This document shows positions 46,000 to 57,987 of a DNA stretch of 64,000 nucleotides, in pieces (the stretch's first letter is position 1; the number at the start of each line of letters is the position of its first letter). Source of the stretch: Anthostomella pinea (lineage: Eukaryota > Ascomycota > Sordariomycetes > Xylariales > Xylariaceae); assembly GCA_963556695.1 (NCBI GenBank), contig CAUWAG010000007.1, positions 1,302,001-1,366,000 on the forward strand, given 5' to 3'. The translations under genes and the position numbers were made by a program. The notes below the pieces were generated by a model. The model saw nothing but the letters and a program-made list of their open reading frames with translations. It searched no databases and was not told where the DNA came from.

Positions 46000-46505
46000 T
46001 TTGTCACGTTCGAAAGATGGGATTGGGCATAAGATCCCTATTGTCACGGAACAGCTGGCAGCTCAGGACGAAGATGCCCATCTATTACTCCAGATGAATA
46101 AGAATCTACTGGTGAGGAGGGAAGAAGGATCAGAACCACCAGCCAATTCTGGTGGGGGATTAGATCTTCAATCCCGCTCCACAATTATCTATAGTGAGTG
46201 CAGCGGGGCAACGCGTCCACCCCACCAGATCACCTGATGAGCGCACGTACCACCGTGAATGGATGGATGGATGTCAGATCCATCACACCTATACACACTA
46301 TCTACGTATGAAAATCTCTTGGTGAGGAGGGAAGAAGTGATCGAGCCCACCAGCCGATCCTAGTGGGGGATATGATCTGTGTGCCTGCCCCACTATCCGT
46401 TACCCCCAGTGGCTGGCGGATTAACAGTCGCTCCACTCACGTGACTAATACACATGAGTGGCTTGGGGATCTGGTGGTATGGGTGACCATACGGGTGACC
46501 ATACT
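46000..46505. repeat. GC-richer repeat island inside the AT-rich block
   Basis: A segment of about 67 bp containing GGTGAGGAGGGAAGAAG and ACCAGCC...GTGGGGGAT occurs at about 46103-46170 and again, diverged, at 46313-46380. Near its left end is TGTCACGGAAC, like an LTR terminus. It may be a remnant of an unrelated mobile element; no protein is coded. Confidence 0.45.
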
Positions 46506-46509
46506 ATCA

Positions 46510-47810
46510 CACTATTTTCTGAAAATTTTAAATATGTATATTACAAATATTTATATTAAAGTATTTATATGTAACATCAAGTTGTAAAAACTTGGTTATT
46601 ATTAAAAAAAGCTCAGTTATTCAAAACACCTTGGAAATATCTCTTGTTAAATTTATTAATGAAATAAAAAGTAATTTCTTAATTTTTTTCATCTTATTCA
46701 TATTGAAGTTATACTTTTTATAACAATTTAAAATTAAAATCTTTAAGTTAAATTACTGATTTTACTTTTTAAACAGCATTAATATTTACGTTTAACATAT
46801 AAATATTAGTAAATATTTTAAATAATAATAATTACCTAAATTTCTAACTTTTTCTATGACTTTTCATTCATGCGTAATGAACTTATTTATAAACCAACTT
46901 TTTTAAAAATATTGTATTTAAAACTTTAATATTAAATAGTTACATTCTTAACTTTTTCAAAAAGTTTTTAATCAAATTAAGCCTTTTCAAACTTTCAATC
47001 GCTTTAACCTATTTAAATAAAGTTTAGAATTAACATTAAAATTAGAACTAAAAACTAAAAATAAAAACTATTAACGTTAAAAGAATAAATTTAGATCAAA
47101 CTAAAATCTAATAGAATATAAGAACACTTATTTCAAAAAACTAAGTGAAAAAAATTAACAATATACTATTTAACTTATACGCGCAATTATGTTTTGACGT
47201 TAAATAATAATAATAAAAATTTAAATGAAGATATTATTAATTAACTATTATCACTCGCTTATAAGATCTTTATAATACGTTAAGTTTATTTGGATTAAAA
47301 AAGCCGCTTGATTGTTCAAAAGTTACTATTCAATGAAAACAAGTTTAATTTAAATAATTAACTAATAATGTTGACAAAATGAATAATAATAAATATATGC
47401 TTTCCAAAAAGGTTATATTATTAATTTTAAAAATACATTAAGCTTAACATTAATAAATTCATTTATAATAAAACTTTATAAATCTTATGAATTCAAAATC
47501 ATAAAGATCTTTATTTTATAAACAACATTGAATTAATATAAGTAAAATATTTTATAAAACGTTTTCACATTTAAATATACCATAATTTGATTTGAAAGTT
47601 ATTATAAATTAAGAACTTATATATACTATCGTAATTTTACGCGTAAATAAATTCGGCAATATCTTCACACGTTAACGAGATTATTTTTTATTTTGAAGTA
47701 ATCTTATTTGTTGATTATATCAATTTTTAACTACTTAATATTATAATTATCAATTTATTATATATTTTCTAACATTGAGATAATAATATATTATAAATTT
47801 ACATTACTTA
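46510..47810. other. AT-rich RIP-degraded block
   Basis: Stop-dense, no gene recognised. Confidence 0.5.
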
Positions 47811-47967
47811 TGTCATGGTCTGGTATAGGTAGCCCATGTGGAGAGTCCTAGAGCCCGGACATGGGTACATATACCACCACTGAATGTCAAGCTGCCACGC
47901 TTGATATTCGACATCCTTTTGGGAGGAACAGCCGTGGCATGGTGGTTATGGTGATCGTTCCGTCACA
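47811..47967 (-). repeat. Solo LTR, family C, copy 2
   Basis: 157 bp, reverse orientation. Flanks ACTTA and ATTTA differ by one C/T change, consistent with RIP in an originally perfect duplication. Confidence 0.85.
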
Positions 47968-48423
47968 ATTTACGTTATTATTAACTTACGACAACTTCAT
48001 CGTTAAGTTAATTATTAAAACTATAAAGGTATTAGTAAATTGAGTTGGTGTGGATATCCGTTAAGTTGTTCGGGACCTTAAGCCCAACCGGCAAGGCAAA
48101 AAGAATAAGGGGCACAGCAACATCGACTACGTTCCAGCCGGTCATCGTGACCTGACATCGACCACATAAGGTAAGCTCGACTCCAGTGTACCCAGCCGCT
48201 TATTGGTGATTAGTAAGCGCGTGCTGATTATCAAGCACTGACTATCGCGCGAATAGCGAATAGCCGCGGGTGGGGATCATCGAGCCTATTTAGATCAATC
48301 ACCACGCCATCAGGACAACGTCAGCTCATACGCCCAACTCAGACTACCTACCTACTAACTTAAGTTTCTCTCACAACCCTCCAGCTGTTTTACCACACTC
48401 CATAAACTCGTATTCTGGAAGCT
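47968..48423. other. AT-rich edge and dioxygenase promoter
   Basis: GC content recovers at about 48045. The rest is the upstream region of the dioxygenase gene. Confidence 0.4.
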
Positions 48424-49128
48424 ATGGCGTACACTGGACAGTACACGTACCCATCGCCATTGGCAGGCTACGAAGATGCCCCGCCGCTGCCGGATGAGAA
48501 GGCCGAGGACGGGAAGAGCTTCGTGAACCCGAAGAGCGAGAGTCTCAGCAAGGCATACGAGGAGTTCGTGGATCCGCTGGAGAAGGGTCGACGCGGGGGC
48601 TTGTGAGTGCGACCGTTCGATTCGACTCGCGAGGCGCGAGGCCTGGACTGACCAAGCACAAAGCGATGTCCACATCTACTACTTCCAGAACAATCAAAAG
48701 CAGACCGAGTATGCAAAGGATCTGTGGGAGAGGATCCGACGGGAATGTTAGAGACCTCCAGTCGATCTCGTAAAGCTCGCTGACATCATCTAAGTCCCGG
48801 AACTGAGGATATACCGTTTCTGGGACCGGCCGCTCGGTCCGCACCCGGTCGCGATGTTTGAGGTCAATGTCTTCACACCGGCCCAGTTCGGAGCCTTTGT
48901 CTCATGGCTGGCTATCTACCGCGGACCGTTGTCGGTGCTCATCCACCCGAACACGGTCGAGGAGGGTGTCTCATCGTCTGATATTGAACGACGTAATCAT
49001 TCAGAAAGAGTGATTGTAAGTCTCTCCTTCGGTCATGTACCAGGTGACTTTGACAGACATGATCTTTGCTGACATGCACCCTGCAGTGGATGGGTGACAG
49101 GGTTCCGTTGGATCTGAGTTTCATTTGA
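48424..49128 (+). CDS. DOPA 4,5-dioxygenase-family protein
   Basis: Four exons, 48424-48602, 48664-48746, 48795-49015 and 49087-49128, give 174 residues. The introns are 61, 48 and 71 bp with GT...AG ends. The family includes extradiol-type ring-cleaving enzymes that open catechols such as DOPA, but many fungal members are uncharacterised. Conserved segments are DVHIYYFQNN after the first splice, RIYRFWDRPLGPHPVAMFEV, LAIYRGPLSVLIHPNT and the C-terminal WMGDRVPLDLSFI. The His residues of DVHIYYF, GPHPVAMFEV and LIHPNT are the likely metal ligands. About ten residues before RNHSER (EGVSSSDIE) look longer than usual. It is an intact gene right beside AT-rich repeats. Confidence 0.88.
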
Positions 49129-49495
49129 AGGTCGCTGATCGATTAGTGACATCTGAGTGGCACTTGCGGTCCTGTGGCTCGATATTTCAATCAAAGGCAA
49201 CAAGTAGAATGGGTGAATGCCAACCCTCTCCCTGTGGCCAACCCTCGCCCTTCGCACTGTTGAGTGCTTTGCAGCCAACACCAATGGCCTTATGATACAG
49301 CTACCAAAGCTCTGCGGTTTCATAGGGCAGCCTGCGAAGTAAAGACGCTTGTCTGACGAGGACAAATACCCTATGAACCAAAGACAACAAGAAGTATTGC
49401 CGACACAGGGTCATTGTGCACGTTATAAAGGAGTTTAAACTAACGTTACAGAGCCATTCTAAGGACAATCTCTTTCGACATGAGATTGGGAGACT
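49129..49495. other. Intergenic, no gene recognised
   Basis: Spacer between the dioxygenase and the F-box/ankyrin-like gene. Confidence 0.4.
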
Positions 49496-51342
49496 GTGAG
49501 GGAGGAGTGCTTATTTAATCGACCACTCGGCAGTGATGAACTCTCGACTCCAAACCGAAAAACAGATCAAGAGATCCATACTTTAGCACCAACACACCAA
49601 CACACCAACACCAAGACTCCAGCACCTACCAACATAACCAGCGCACCCGTCACGCCCATGCTATCCAAAATTACTGGGTCACAGAAGCTTTGCTCTGATA
49701 TTCTCTTCGAGATCTCCAAGGTCATGACTCCCAACGCCAGGTTGAACCTTGCCTTGGCAGATAAAGATCTCTTTGAGAGCATTTCCCGCCGCATGCTCAG
49801 AGACGTCCTTTTCGATGCAAATGAAGAAACAGCATTCCGTCCCGTGAAATTCGCTATTTGCACCCAAAACATCGACCTCCTGGCCAAAATTCATCACTTG
49901 ACCGCGCAGACAAAACGCGATCTCAGGTTTGATTGGAGCAAGCACTTCACGGTCTACGATCTGTTCGATGTGGCCTGGAATTGGAGTGGAGAAACCGGCG
50001 AAACCCTTAAATTCCTCTTGGACGAGTTCCCCTCTCACACGTACACCAGCTCTATCTTCGATCTGTGGGATCCCACTATGATAGAGATAACGGAGGTAGT
50101 TAGTACAGGTGAGAGAATCCACCTGCAAGGAGCCACGACTCCGTGGCACGCAGGTGATGCAATAAAGTCGGCTCTGAAGATACAGAGCACAAGTGACACC
50201 CGCCCAAGCGATGGGTGGGAAAGGATCGGCATTGTTTGGGATGCTCTCTAGCGCATCGGCCCCAACCGCCATCATGGGTATGACGAAAGATTCCTTGAAT
50301 TTAGGAGCTTGGGCTTTTGTTACCCGCATTCGCGGGCATTTACTGCGGAGTTCATGGTGTTGCGGGGGGTGAGGCAAGGTTACCGACCAAGCCGAGCCAC
50401 GATTCATCACCTGTGCGACGACCAAATCGGCTCACCCCGAAGTCTACGACGTCTTAGTCCGAGCTGGAGTCTACATCGAAGCCACACGAGACGACGCCTG
50501 TAACATCATACCTCTGCTCCGGGCCTGTCAGGCTGCCAACCCTTCCGGCCCTGCTTCGTTTGGGCGCCAACCCAAACGGTCTTGTCGACGAATCGAAGCA
50601 CGGCCGAAAAGATCCGAGACGGCCACTTGACGAACTTCTCAACTCATACCGATGGACACATTTCTACGATGACTGGTACACGCTGGGGAAACGAATGTAC
50701 ATGTATTTCAAGGCTCTCCTTGATCAAGGTGCAACAACGTCACGAGCGCGCTATTCCTGTGATACAGTTCGGGTGCTGGTAGAGCGCATCTGGCGAATTC
50801 TCTGTCCAGTAGCTAGGAGAGTCGCTGATCCCGAAGGAGCCCTCTGTCCATTAGCCAGGAGAGTCATCGGTCCCTACCGTCCCGTCCACTGCTCCACCGT
50901 CGTCGACGAGGAAGGCAATGCCGAAGAAGCTTCGGATTTTCACGAAGAGGATGACAACGAATTTGGCGCGAGGATTGGCTCACCGTCTTGCTGCACCCAC
51001 TCCTGCACCAGCGCCGCTCGGATTGCCGGCGGATTTTGGGATGTCGAACAAACTGGGAACGCCGCAGACCTTCCAATGCTGTTTAATGCGCTTCTCGTCA
51101 CCAACATCAGCCCATTCGATGATCTGTGCGATTTGGTAGTTGACGCGGCTCCAGCATACCAGTGTGTAAGCCCTGGGAAAAGGGGTACTGAGCTCTTGAT
51201 TGAAATTCTGAGACAATATCCTCACTTGCCTAGTTGGTACAGGTTCACCCGTTGTGAGAGACAAAAGATTTTGCGGCCGAAGGTTCTTCGAGATGCCGAT
51301 CTGGATTTGCCCGAGAAAGAATACGACCGTCAGGATGGATAG
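49496..51342 (+). pseudogene. F-box/ankyrin-like gene, interrupted
   Basis: Two long frames, 49496-50251 (251 codons) and 50560-51342 (260 codons), read as parts of one protein. The first has a Thr/Pro-rich start, then LCSDILFEISKVMTPNARLNLALADKDLF, resembling an F-box-type helix, and RPVKFAICTQNIDLLAKIHHL, resembling an ankyrin unit. Between them other frames give HPEVYDVLVRAGVYIEATRDD and LRACQAANPSGPA, then LLRLGANPNGLVD, again ankyrin-like. At least two frame changes are needed and no good intron borders join them. The likely start may be the Met at 49658 (MLSKITG). If functional it would be a substrate receptor for ubiquitin ligase. Either recent decay or unrecognised splicing could explain the breaks. 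Confidence 0.55.
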
Positions 51343-51556
51343 TCGACATTCTTCCGAGCATGACGCGAGCATCAACTTGGACTGGTCTTGATTCGGTGAA
51401 GATAAACGTGTTGCAGGCAGTGGCTCCGGCTCCGATCACTGATAAGTCAGCGAACTGGACCTTGCAATCGCGTGTGACGAAAGCCAGAATGATTTTCCCG
51501 CTGTGAACAGACTAGAGGGCAAACGAAGAAAACACAAATTGCCAAAGTAGATCTTA
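51343..51556. other. 3' flank, no gene recognised
   Basis: Short stretch between the interrupted gene and the SINE target duplication. Confidence 0.4.
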
Positions 51557-51571
51557 GATTTCCTACCTAAT

Positions 51572-52135
51572 GATTGATTGATTGATTTGATTGATTGTAT
51601 TTATCGTGGGTGCAGTCCCTCCATAGGGCAAACCACGCCTCCCAGAGCCATTGCATCGCAAGGTTGTAGAGGTGTCAGTCTAGATACATTCAGATCCGCG
51701 CACGAGCCTATCCTTGCTGTAGCGGTACCAACCTGGAGTGACCAGATGGTTTTAGTCAATACCCAAGCACGATTCTGTCAGAAAAACCTCCTGTCCAGTG
51801 ACAAAGCGACCCAGTGAACCTCAGTCCTCTGGTGTACACATTGTTCCAGTAGCCGTTTGATATATGTCGCATTGGTGGGTGAAATAGGCATTTGTTATCT
51901 GCTGGTGAGGGAAACCATAAGGGGAAAAACCTCGCAAGAATAGGTGTTATGGAGACAAGCTGCTTGGCTATCAGGCTTTGCGATAAGGGGCCTCTCCACT
52001 GTCGTGTGCTGGTTGTCGACTCGCACAAGCCGGGTCAGAAGGGGGCCATAGCAGGATTCGAACCCACTTGTTCTCGTCGCCCACCGCACAAACGAGAACA
52101 CAACCAGGCACATTTGACCATTGCGCCATACGGCC
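51572..52135 (-). mobile_element. SINE-like retroelement with tRNA-like head
   Basis: 564 bp bounded by a perfect 15-bp direct duplication GATTTCCTACCTAAT (51557-51571 and 52136-52150). Read on the minus strand it starts GGCCGTATGGCGCAATGGTC, holding a pol III A box (TGGCGCAATGGT). A B box (GGTTCGAATCC) lies about 60 nt on, and TATGGCC can pair with the first seven bases. It ends in a CAAT-type simple repeat (51572-51597), the usual kind of SINE tail. It codes no protein and would depend on a LINE for movement. The exact duplication indicates a young insertion not damaged by RIP. Confidence 0.85.
52045..52135 (-). ncRNA. tRNA-like head of the SINE (not a canonical tRNA)
   Basis: The acceptor, D and T arms can be drawn (acceptor GGCCGTA/TATGGCC with one G-U; D stem GCGC/GTGC; T arm GTGGG TTCGAAT CCTGC). 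The middle does not give a normal 5-bp anticodon stem and 7-nt loop. Instead TGTTCTCGT pairs with ACGAGAACA around a 14-nt loop. No anticodon can be assigned. Confidence 0.6.
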
Positions 52136-52150
52136 GATTTCCTACCTAAT

Positions 52151-52437
52151 ATTCTAGTTTGCCGTGAATCAAAGCCACAGCCTACGGGCATGACCAAGAC
52201 GGACTGATTGCTTCAAGTGATAAACAACTAACATCGTACGATATAAAGCGGCATGGTCGCCAGGTAGACAGCCATACATGGATCACGTGCATATAGTGAC
52301 AAACTCTTCGGCTTCAAGAAAAACGTGCCATGCATAAGTACGAACGAGCGCGTCTGTTCTGACGCTATAGTAAGACACTAATTTTCTTTCTGTTGCCCTC
52401 TATAACTTTTCGAGAAGGGCGACTTAGTGTCACGGCA
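52151..52437. other. Intergenic, no gene recognised
   Basis: GC-balanced flank that ends abruptly at the start of the degraded LTR retrotransposon. Confidence 0.4.
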
Positions 52438-53852
52438 CTAAATGATAACTGTTAGATATTATAACAATAGCAGGATGATAATTTTATAAGGCAGGCTGTT
52501 TGGTAGTTTTAATAGCTGTATGCGTTGAAACACTAGCTTCACAGCATTTATAAGATATTCATAGCGTTAAAAACCTTAGCTCTTAATTAGTTTAAATAAG
52601 GCTTATTTAATATAATTATTTGATCATTTTAAGAAATTATTAGGTTACATAACGGGGTCTTTTAAAAAAAAACATTTAATACAAAACATTTTTAAACTTA
52701 ATATTATAATATTTCGCTTTCGGTTACGACCTTTATAAACTTTTTATTACTGTTAATTACTTTTCATTCACTCTTGTTATTTTATAAAGTTTAATCATTT
52801 GTGTTGTTATATTTTTTATTACTTTGTAAGCATTAAACTCTTTTATAATTATACTTTTTAATGGTTTTTTAATCGCCATATTATATTTAATCCAAAAGCT
52901 TTTTATGCGCCAAAGTGATTTATCGTATCGTATTTAATAGTACTATTATATTTTCAATGAACGTCAGTAAATGTTTTTTTTAGTTATCATTAAGCCTTTT
53001 AATTATTAAAAGTATATTAATAATTTTAATTAAAAGGCAAGAACTTAATATATAAAATAATTATTGAATATAATTCATTTTTAACATATTATTATAAAGA
53101 CCATTAAAAATACTTTATTTGCTTATTTATCTTTTATTTCGGCTATTAATGCCCATAATAATTGAAGTAAAGCTTTTTATAAGTATTAATACTTTTTAAA
53201 AAATAAAGGGATTTTTTATAAACTATTTTATTAATATTTTAACTAAGGTAATTAATAACTAAAATAACGATAATAAGTCGTTTTAAACTTATAAAAATGA
53301 TTATTTATTTTGTAATTATATATAATATTAAATATGAGATAAAGTATTATAATGCTAGCCTTCGTAATGTTTAATAATTTAATAATTTTATTGTATTTTT
53401 TAAACTTAGTTTTTATGAAAATATTGTTGATTTTAAATAATATATTCATTTTTAAAAATAGATTATTAATAAATCGTATACAATGTTAAAGATTCTTTAT
53501 TTTTATATAGCTTAGAATTTTCTTTTTTTTGAAATTGATAGATTTAAAATAAGATCGGATTAATTAATATCTTTTATATTTTCATATTTCTTATTAATTT
53601 ATTGAAGAGAATTAGAAAATTTGAAATTAAACGCCGGAATTTTTTAAAAAAGAAAACCGGCAAAATGCTATAATAAAATCTTAATTTAATTTAGTAATTT
53701 AATTAAGGTGAACTTAATTTAAGAATAAACATTTAAATTGTAATAGACCTATTTTATAGTAAATATTGGATATGTTTTTAAAAACATAGAAGCTTTAAAT
53801 ACTCTTTCTATAAAAAAACGCATGAAAACTTTCTAAAATTAAAGACCCATAT

Positions 53853-54064
53853 TGTCACGGCGAGCGTACTGAGGAGCTGAGACATTGCCGGCAGCAAGCA
53901 GCTATTACTCTATTGACGAGAATATCAAGACTAGAGAAGAAAGGAAGAGAGAGAAAGATAGGTACAGCGAGAGGTTGTCCCTTTAAGGGGATCCTTGTGT
54001 CAGATTCTTTCCTTATTGGGAGGTATCGGCTTGTCATGTAAGAAGGTCCGTGCAGGCCGTTACA
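53853..54064 (-). repeat. Solo LTR, family B, copy 3
   Basis: 212 bp in reverse orientation. Flanks CATAT and CTTAT agree at four of five bases. Confidence 0.83.
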
Positions 54065-54402
54065 CTTATTATATGTTATAACAATATTAGGTTTTACTTA
54101 TGTTTAAAGCTTTCAATCGATAGCTATTCGATTTTAAATTTATTTCTTTCTAATAATTAAAATAAGTTCAATTATTACTTTATTTATCTTAAGTTAAAAT
54201 CCAATTTAATTTCTTAATACTGAAGACGTAAAGTTATAACTTACGCGCTTAAAAATTGTTGAAAGCATTTAAATTATCTTAAATTCATAGTTTTCAAGAA
54301 TTAACTATATTATTAAAAATAAATTTTGATAATTTCAATTTTTTCGATGGTTCAAAGTCTCAAGTTATGTTTATTATATTAAAACATAGGTTAAAGCAAT
54401 TA

Positions 54403-54606
54403 TGTTGGATCCATGCGATTCCAGACTGCAAACCATCTATACCAAGACCCACATGTATGATTAGATAAGATAAGATAGTGGATTGAGAGGGCACTTGGCC
54501 AGACCTTCGAGTCCAGCTAGATTCCTCTCAATCCAACCATCAGCAACATCATGACCTTGACACCATACTCGAGTATTATGATTGATCGTTCAAGCCTGTT
54601 CCAACA
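54403..54606 (+). repeat. Solo LTR, family A, copy 6
   Basis: 204 bp, TGTTGGATCC...TGTTCCAACA, perfect 5-bp duplication AATTA (54398-54402 and 54607-54611). This is the best-preserved copy and defines the family ends. Confidence 0.92.
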
Positions 54607-54714
54607 AATTATTTAATTACTTTAAAAAGATATTTATAATATTATACGCGTTTTTATACCTTTCATTAACCTTTTTTAAAGAAAAATAATAGGAGTTTAA
54701 ACATTGAAATATTG

Positions 54715-54965
54715 ATACATGTCACCAGGGGGAGAAACTAGTGTGGCTGGTACAGCCACAGTCACTGACACAGCTACTGGTGTGTGAGGTCAGATATTGT
54801 GTGAGTGGACCTAGATAGCTAGGACTAGACTAGTTAGATAAGGGCTGGACTAAGATAAGGATTGCAGCCATAATAAGTAGCTGCAATCATTCCCATCTTA
54901 TTCCTTGTAACCCACGCCCGCACACATACATCAATTAACACCCATTGCACAACGCATTAAACACA
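54715..54965. repeat. GC-richer island, possible LTR of a fourth family
   Basis: TGTCACCAGGGGGAGAAACTAG at its start, CTTGTAACCCACGCCCGCACAC near its end, and ATACA on both sides (54718-54722 region and after CGCACAC) suggest an LTR of about 205 bp. The end does not finish in CA and there is no second copy here, so the call is weak. Confidence 0.35.
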
Positions 54966-57900
54966 TAGAAAATAAAAAGATATAAAGCTTTTTTATTATT
55001 AATTTAAGAGATATAACATTAAAATTATAGATGAAAAATTACGGTTTTATTAATAAATAAATTTGACTCATTAAAATAATTTTTTACTTTCATTATTCAA
55101 ATCAAATTTATAACGAAATATTTTTTCAAATAAGATATAACAATTTCAATCAAGGTTTAGATATAAAGCAATTAAATAACATATATTATAAATTTTAAAG
55201 AGTTGACAGCTTTAAATAAGTTTCGTTTTCTATTAATAATAAGTTTAAAAAACGTAAATTTCATTTTGATGTTCAAGAAAATGAAACTTTTAATAATTAT
55301 ATTAGAAATTATAAATAAGCAAAGATATAATTAAGTATTTTTTTAGGTATTTTATGCTTAATAGCTGATAAAAACATGTCGAGGTTGTTAAATATAATCG
55401 ACTTAAAAAGTATAATTCGAATTTAACGCGATGTATATTTTTCAATAACTTAAAATCGTTGAACGTTTTATCGAATTTATTTATTTATTCATCTAGAATA
55501 TAATTAAAAAAGAATCAAATCTTTTTTATTAATCATAAACATTATTATATATAACCATTTTGACGTTAATTGTAATGTTTTAAAAGATAATAAGACTTAT
55601 AATAAGGTTTATGCTAATAATTCAATTTTTTCAAAAAGATAATAAGGCCGATTTAAGCGATTTTCAGTTAATCGAGCAAATTTGTATAAAATAATAAAAA
55701 TGCTTTTACGCGAATGAAAGTCGATTTTTACTATTTTTCGGTTTATATTAATATCAACTTTAATTAGTCAATTTTAAAATAATACAAATTTCAACTTATT
55801 AAAAAAATCAAAATAATATGTTATATCAGGTTACCGATGCATAATCTTTAAAATATTTAAATAATATTTGATTGTTATCAATAATTTCTTGATTATAAAA
55901 TGAATTTTGGAACGTCGTTTTGTAACAGGAGATAACGGTTTTTAACATATAACTATCGACCATAAAAGCTTAACTAAAAAATATTTAAAATAAACCGCAC
56001 TTTTTGATTCAAAAGTCATTTTGAGCACCTAAATTTACTCAATTTATTCTTTATAGTAACGTTAATAACCTTTATTTATCATTTAATTATTTGAAAGTTA
56101 ATAAGAATCTAATTAATTAGCCGATTAAATATATGAAATAGTGTTATTAAAACTAACCTGAACAGCCTTTTTCTAATTTTATAAATAATAATTGAAATAA
56201 ATCTATATAATATATTACGTTTTTATGATTATTATTTTTAAAAGCTTTTTATATATTTCTCTTTGAATTTTACATATAAATTAATCTATTTCTAAGCTTT
56301 TTAATGTTAAATAACGCGGATTATTATCATGAAAAGCGTAAAACTTTTATAATTAATTACTTAAATGACTCTTTTATTTTAAAAACTACGTATTATAAAC
56401 AAATTATTTTAAATAAAAGCTTTAAAAGCTACGTAGTGTTTTTCGCGTTAAGATCGTAAACACTGGATTTTTTTGATCTTTTAAAAGCATATATTTCAAA
56501 GGTACGGTTAAGGCTTTTAATTAAGCTTAGATTATGTATTTAAACTTCAATTTTTTTCAATAGAAGAATGAATTGATAAAATAATGAAATAATAATATAC
56601 TCGAAATACTTAACTTATATGAATTATTCATCGGTTTTAAAAACTTCTTTATTTATCATACATTTTAATATTTCCTTTATAATATAAATATTTTTGAGAA
56701 AATAAATTCGTTTTAAAATAACGTATATTATACCGGCTCAAACCCCTTTTTATCATTTTTAAAATAGAGAAATTCAAGCTTTTATTTCAAAGGCTTTAAC
56801 TAAATTTAATTAACCTTTCAAAAGCTTAACAACCTTATCTTATCGCTTTTATCAAAGTATCATATTATTAACTATCTTAAAATATTCAACAAAAAGTAAA
56901 ATCAACTTTTGATTATTTTGTTTCTTTTACTGGAAACGTTAACTCATAAACTTCGAAATTATAAAATGTTACAACTTAATTTATTATAAAATTAAAATAT
57001 TATATCACTTAAAAAGCCGTAAAAATGCTTTTTAATTATAAAAGTTAGTATAAAAGCTTAGAAGCAATTTTAATATCTTTTTTATATTTTAATCATATGA
57101 AACCTAGTTGTTTCGTTTACAATACAAAAGCTTATTTCAAACCGAAATGTATCCACGTATAATCTTATATTGACTAATATATTCAAATTAAAGGATTTTT
57201 TTGGAGTTTTCTAATATTATCGATATATTGATTGATTGACTGGATAAGATTCAAAAAAAAACACGAAATTTAATTCCTTTTTATAACTATTAAAGCTTAT
57301 ATAAACTAAATAAAAGGTTTAAGAGTGTTATGTCATTTGAGTTAATACATGATTATAGATGAAAGCTTTTTATTAAAGCGGTTGAAATATTACAATATTA
57401 TAAACCGGTGTATAATTAATTTTTATTTATATGTTTTCTGTAATTATTTTGCTTTTTAATACTTATGGCTTTTTTGATACTTATAAATATAATAATACGT
57501 TCAAAAAAAGATAGTATGATATTTTAAAGTTATAAAATTCATAAATTAATAATAATAAATTATTGCATTTAAAAATTCATATTCAATATTATGATAATAA
57601 TAGAATAATAATAATAATACAAAATAAGCTATTAAGTACCTTTAGTAGCTACATTCATTAAAGCATTAGCTTAAGGTATTTATAATATATTTATAGGGCT
57701 ATAAACTTTAGCTTTTGAATATTTTAAATAAAAACTATTTATTAGGCTTATTTAGTCATTTTAAGGGATTATTAGGTTATATAATGAGGGCTTTTTCCCT
57801 AGGTGATTAATCTATTTCTTCTCCTCTTATTATAAAACACTTTTAAATCCGAGAATAACCCCACAGTCCCACGGGTCAACCTCTATATATATCTGTTCCT

Positions 57901-57987
57901 GTCTTTTAGCTAGCTTTATAGTTTCCTTTCCTCTTTACGTATATTAATAAAGTCATACCTGGAGTCTCTAATAGTCGGACTGTGACA

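Larger units (their letters stand above)
52438..57987. mobile_element. RIP-degraded LTR retrotransposon, about 5.55 kb
   Basis: The AT-rich block is sharply bounded by TGTCACGGCAC at 52438 and CGGACTGTGACA at 57987, with flanks CTTAG and CGTAG (four of five match). The segment 52490-52680 aligns with 57610-57800 (shared blocks AGGCTTATTTA, TCATTTTAAG, ATTATTAGGTTA and an ATAA-G-GG-CTTTT end), as 5' and 3' LTRs should. The interior has no readable protein, presumably through heavy C-to-T change. Three shorter GC-richer pieces are nested in it (53853, 54403, 54715). Strand cannot be fixed. Confidence 0.55.

Noticed and set aside
52045..52135. A functional tRNA gene on the minus strand
   Set aside because: Acceptor and T arms fit, but no normal anticodon stem-loop can be drawn and the sequence is the head of a larger unit flanked by a 15-bp duplication.
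42836..57860. CRISPR arrays or bacterial-type features in the AT-rich blocks
   Set aside because: No regularly spaced direct repeats; the blocks are explained by RIP-type decay in a fungal nuclear genome.
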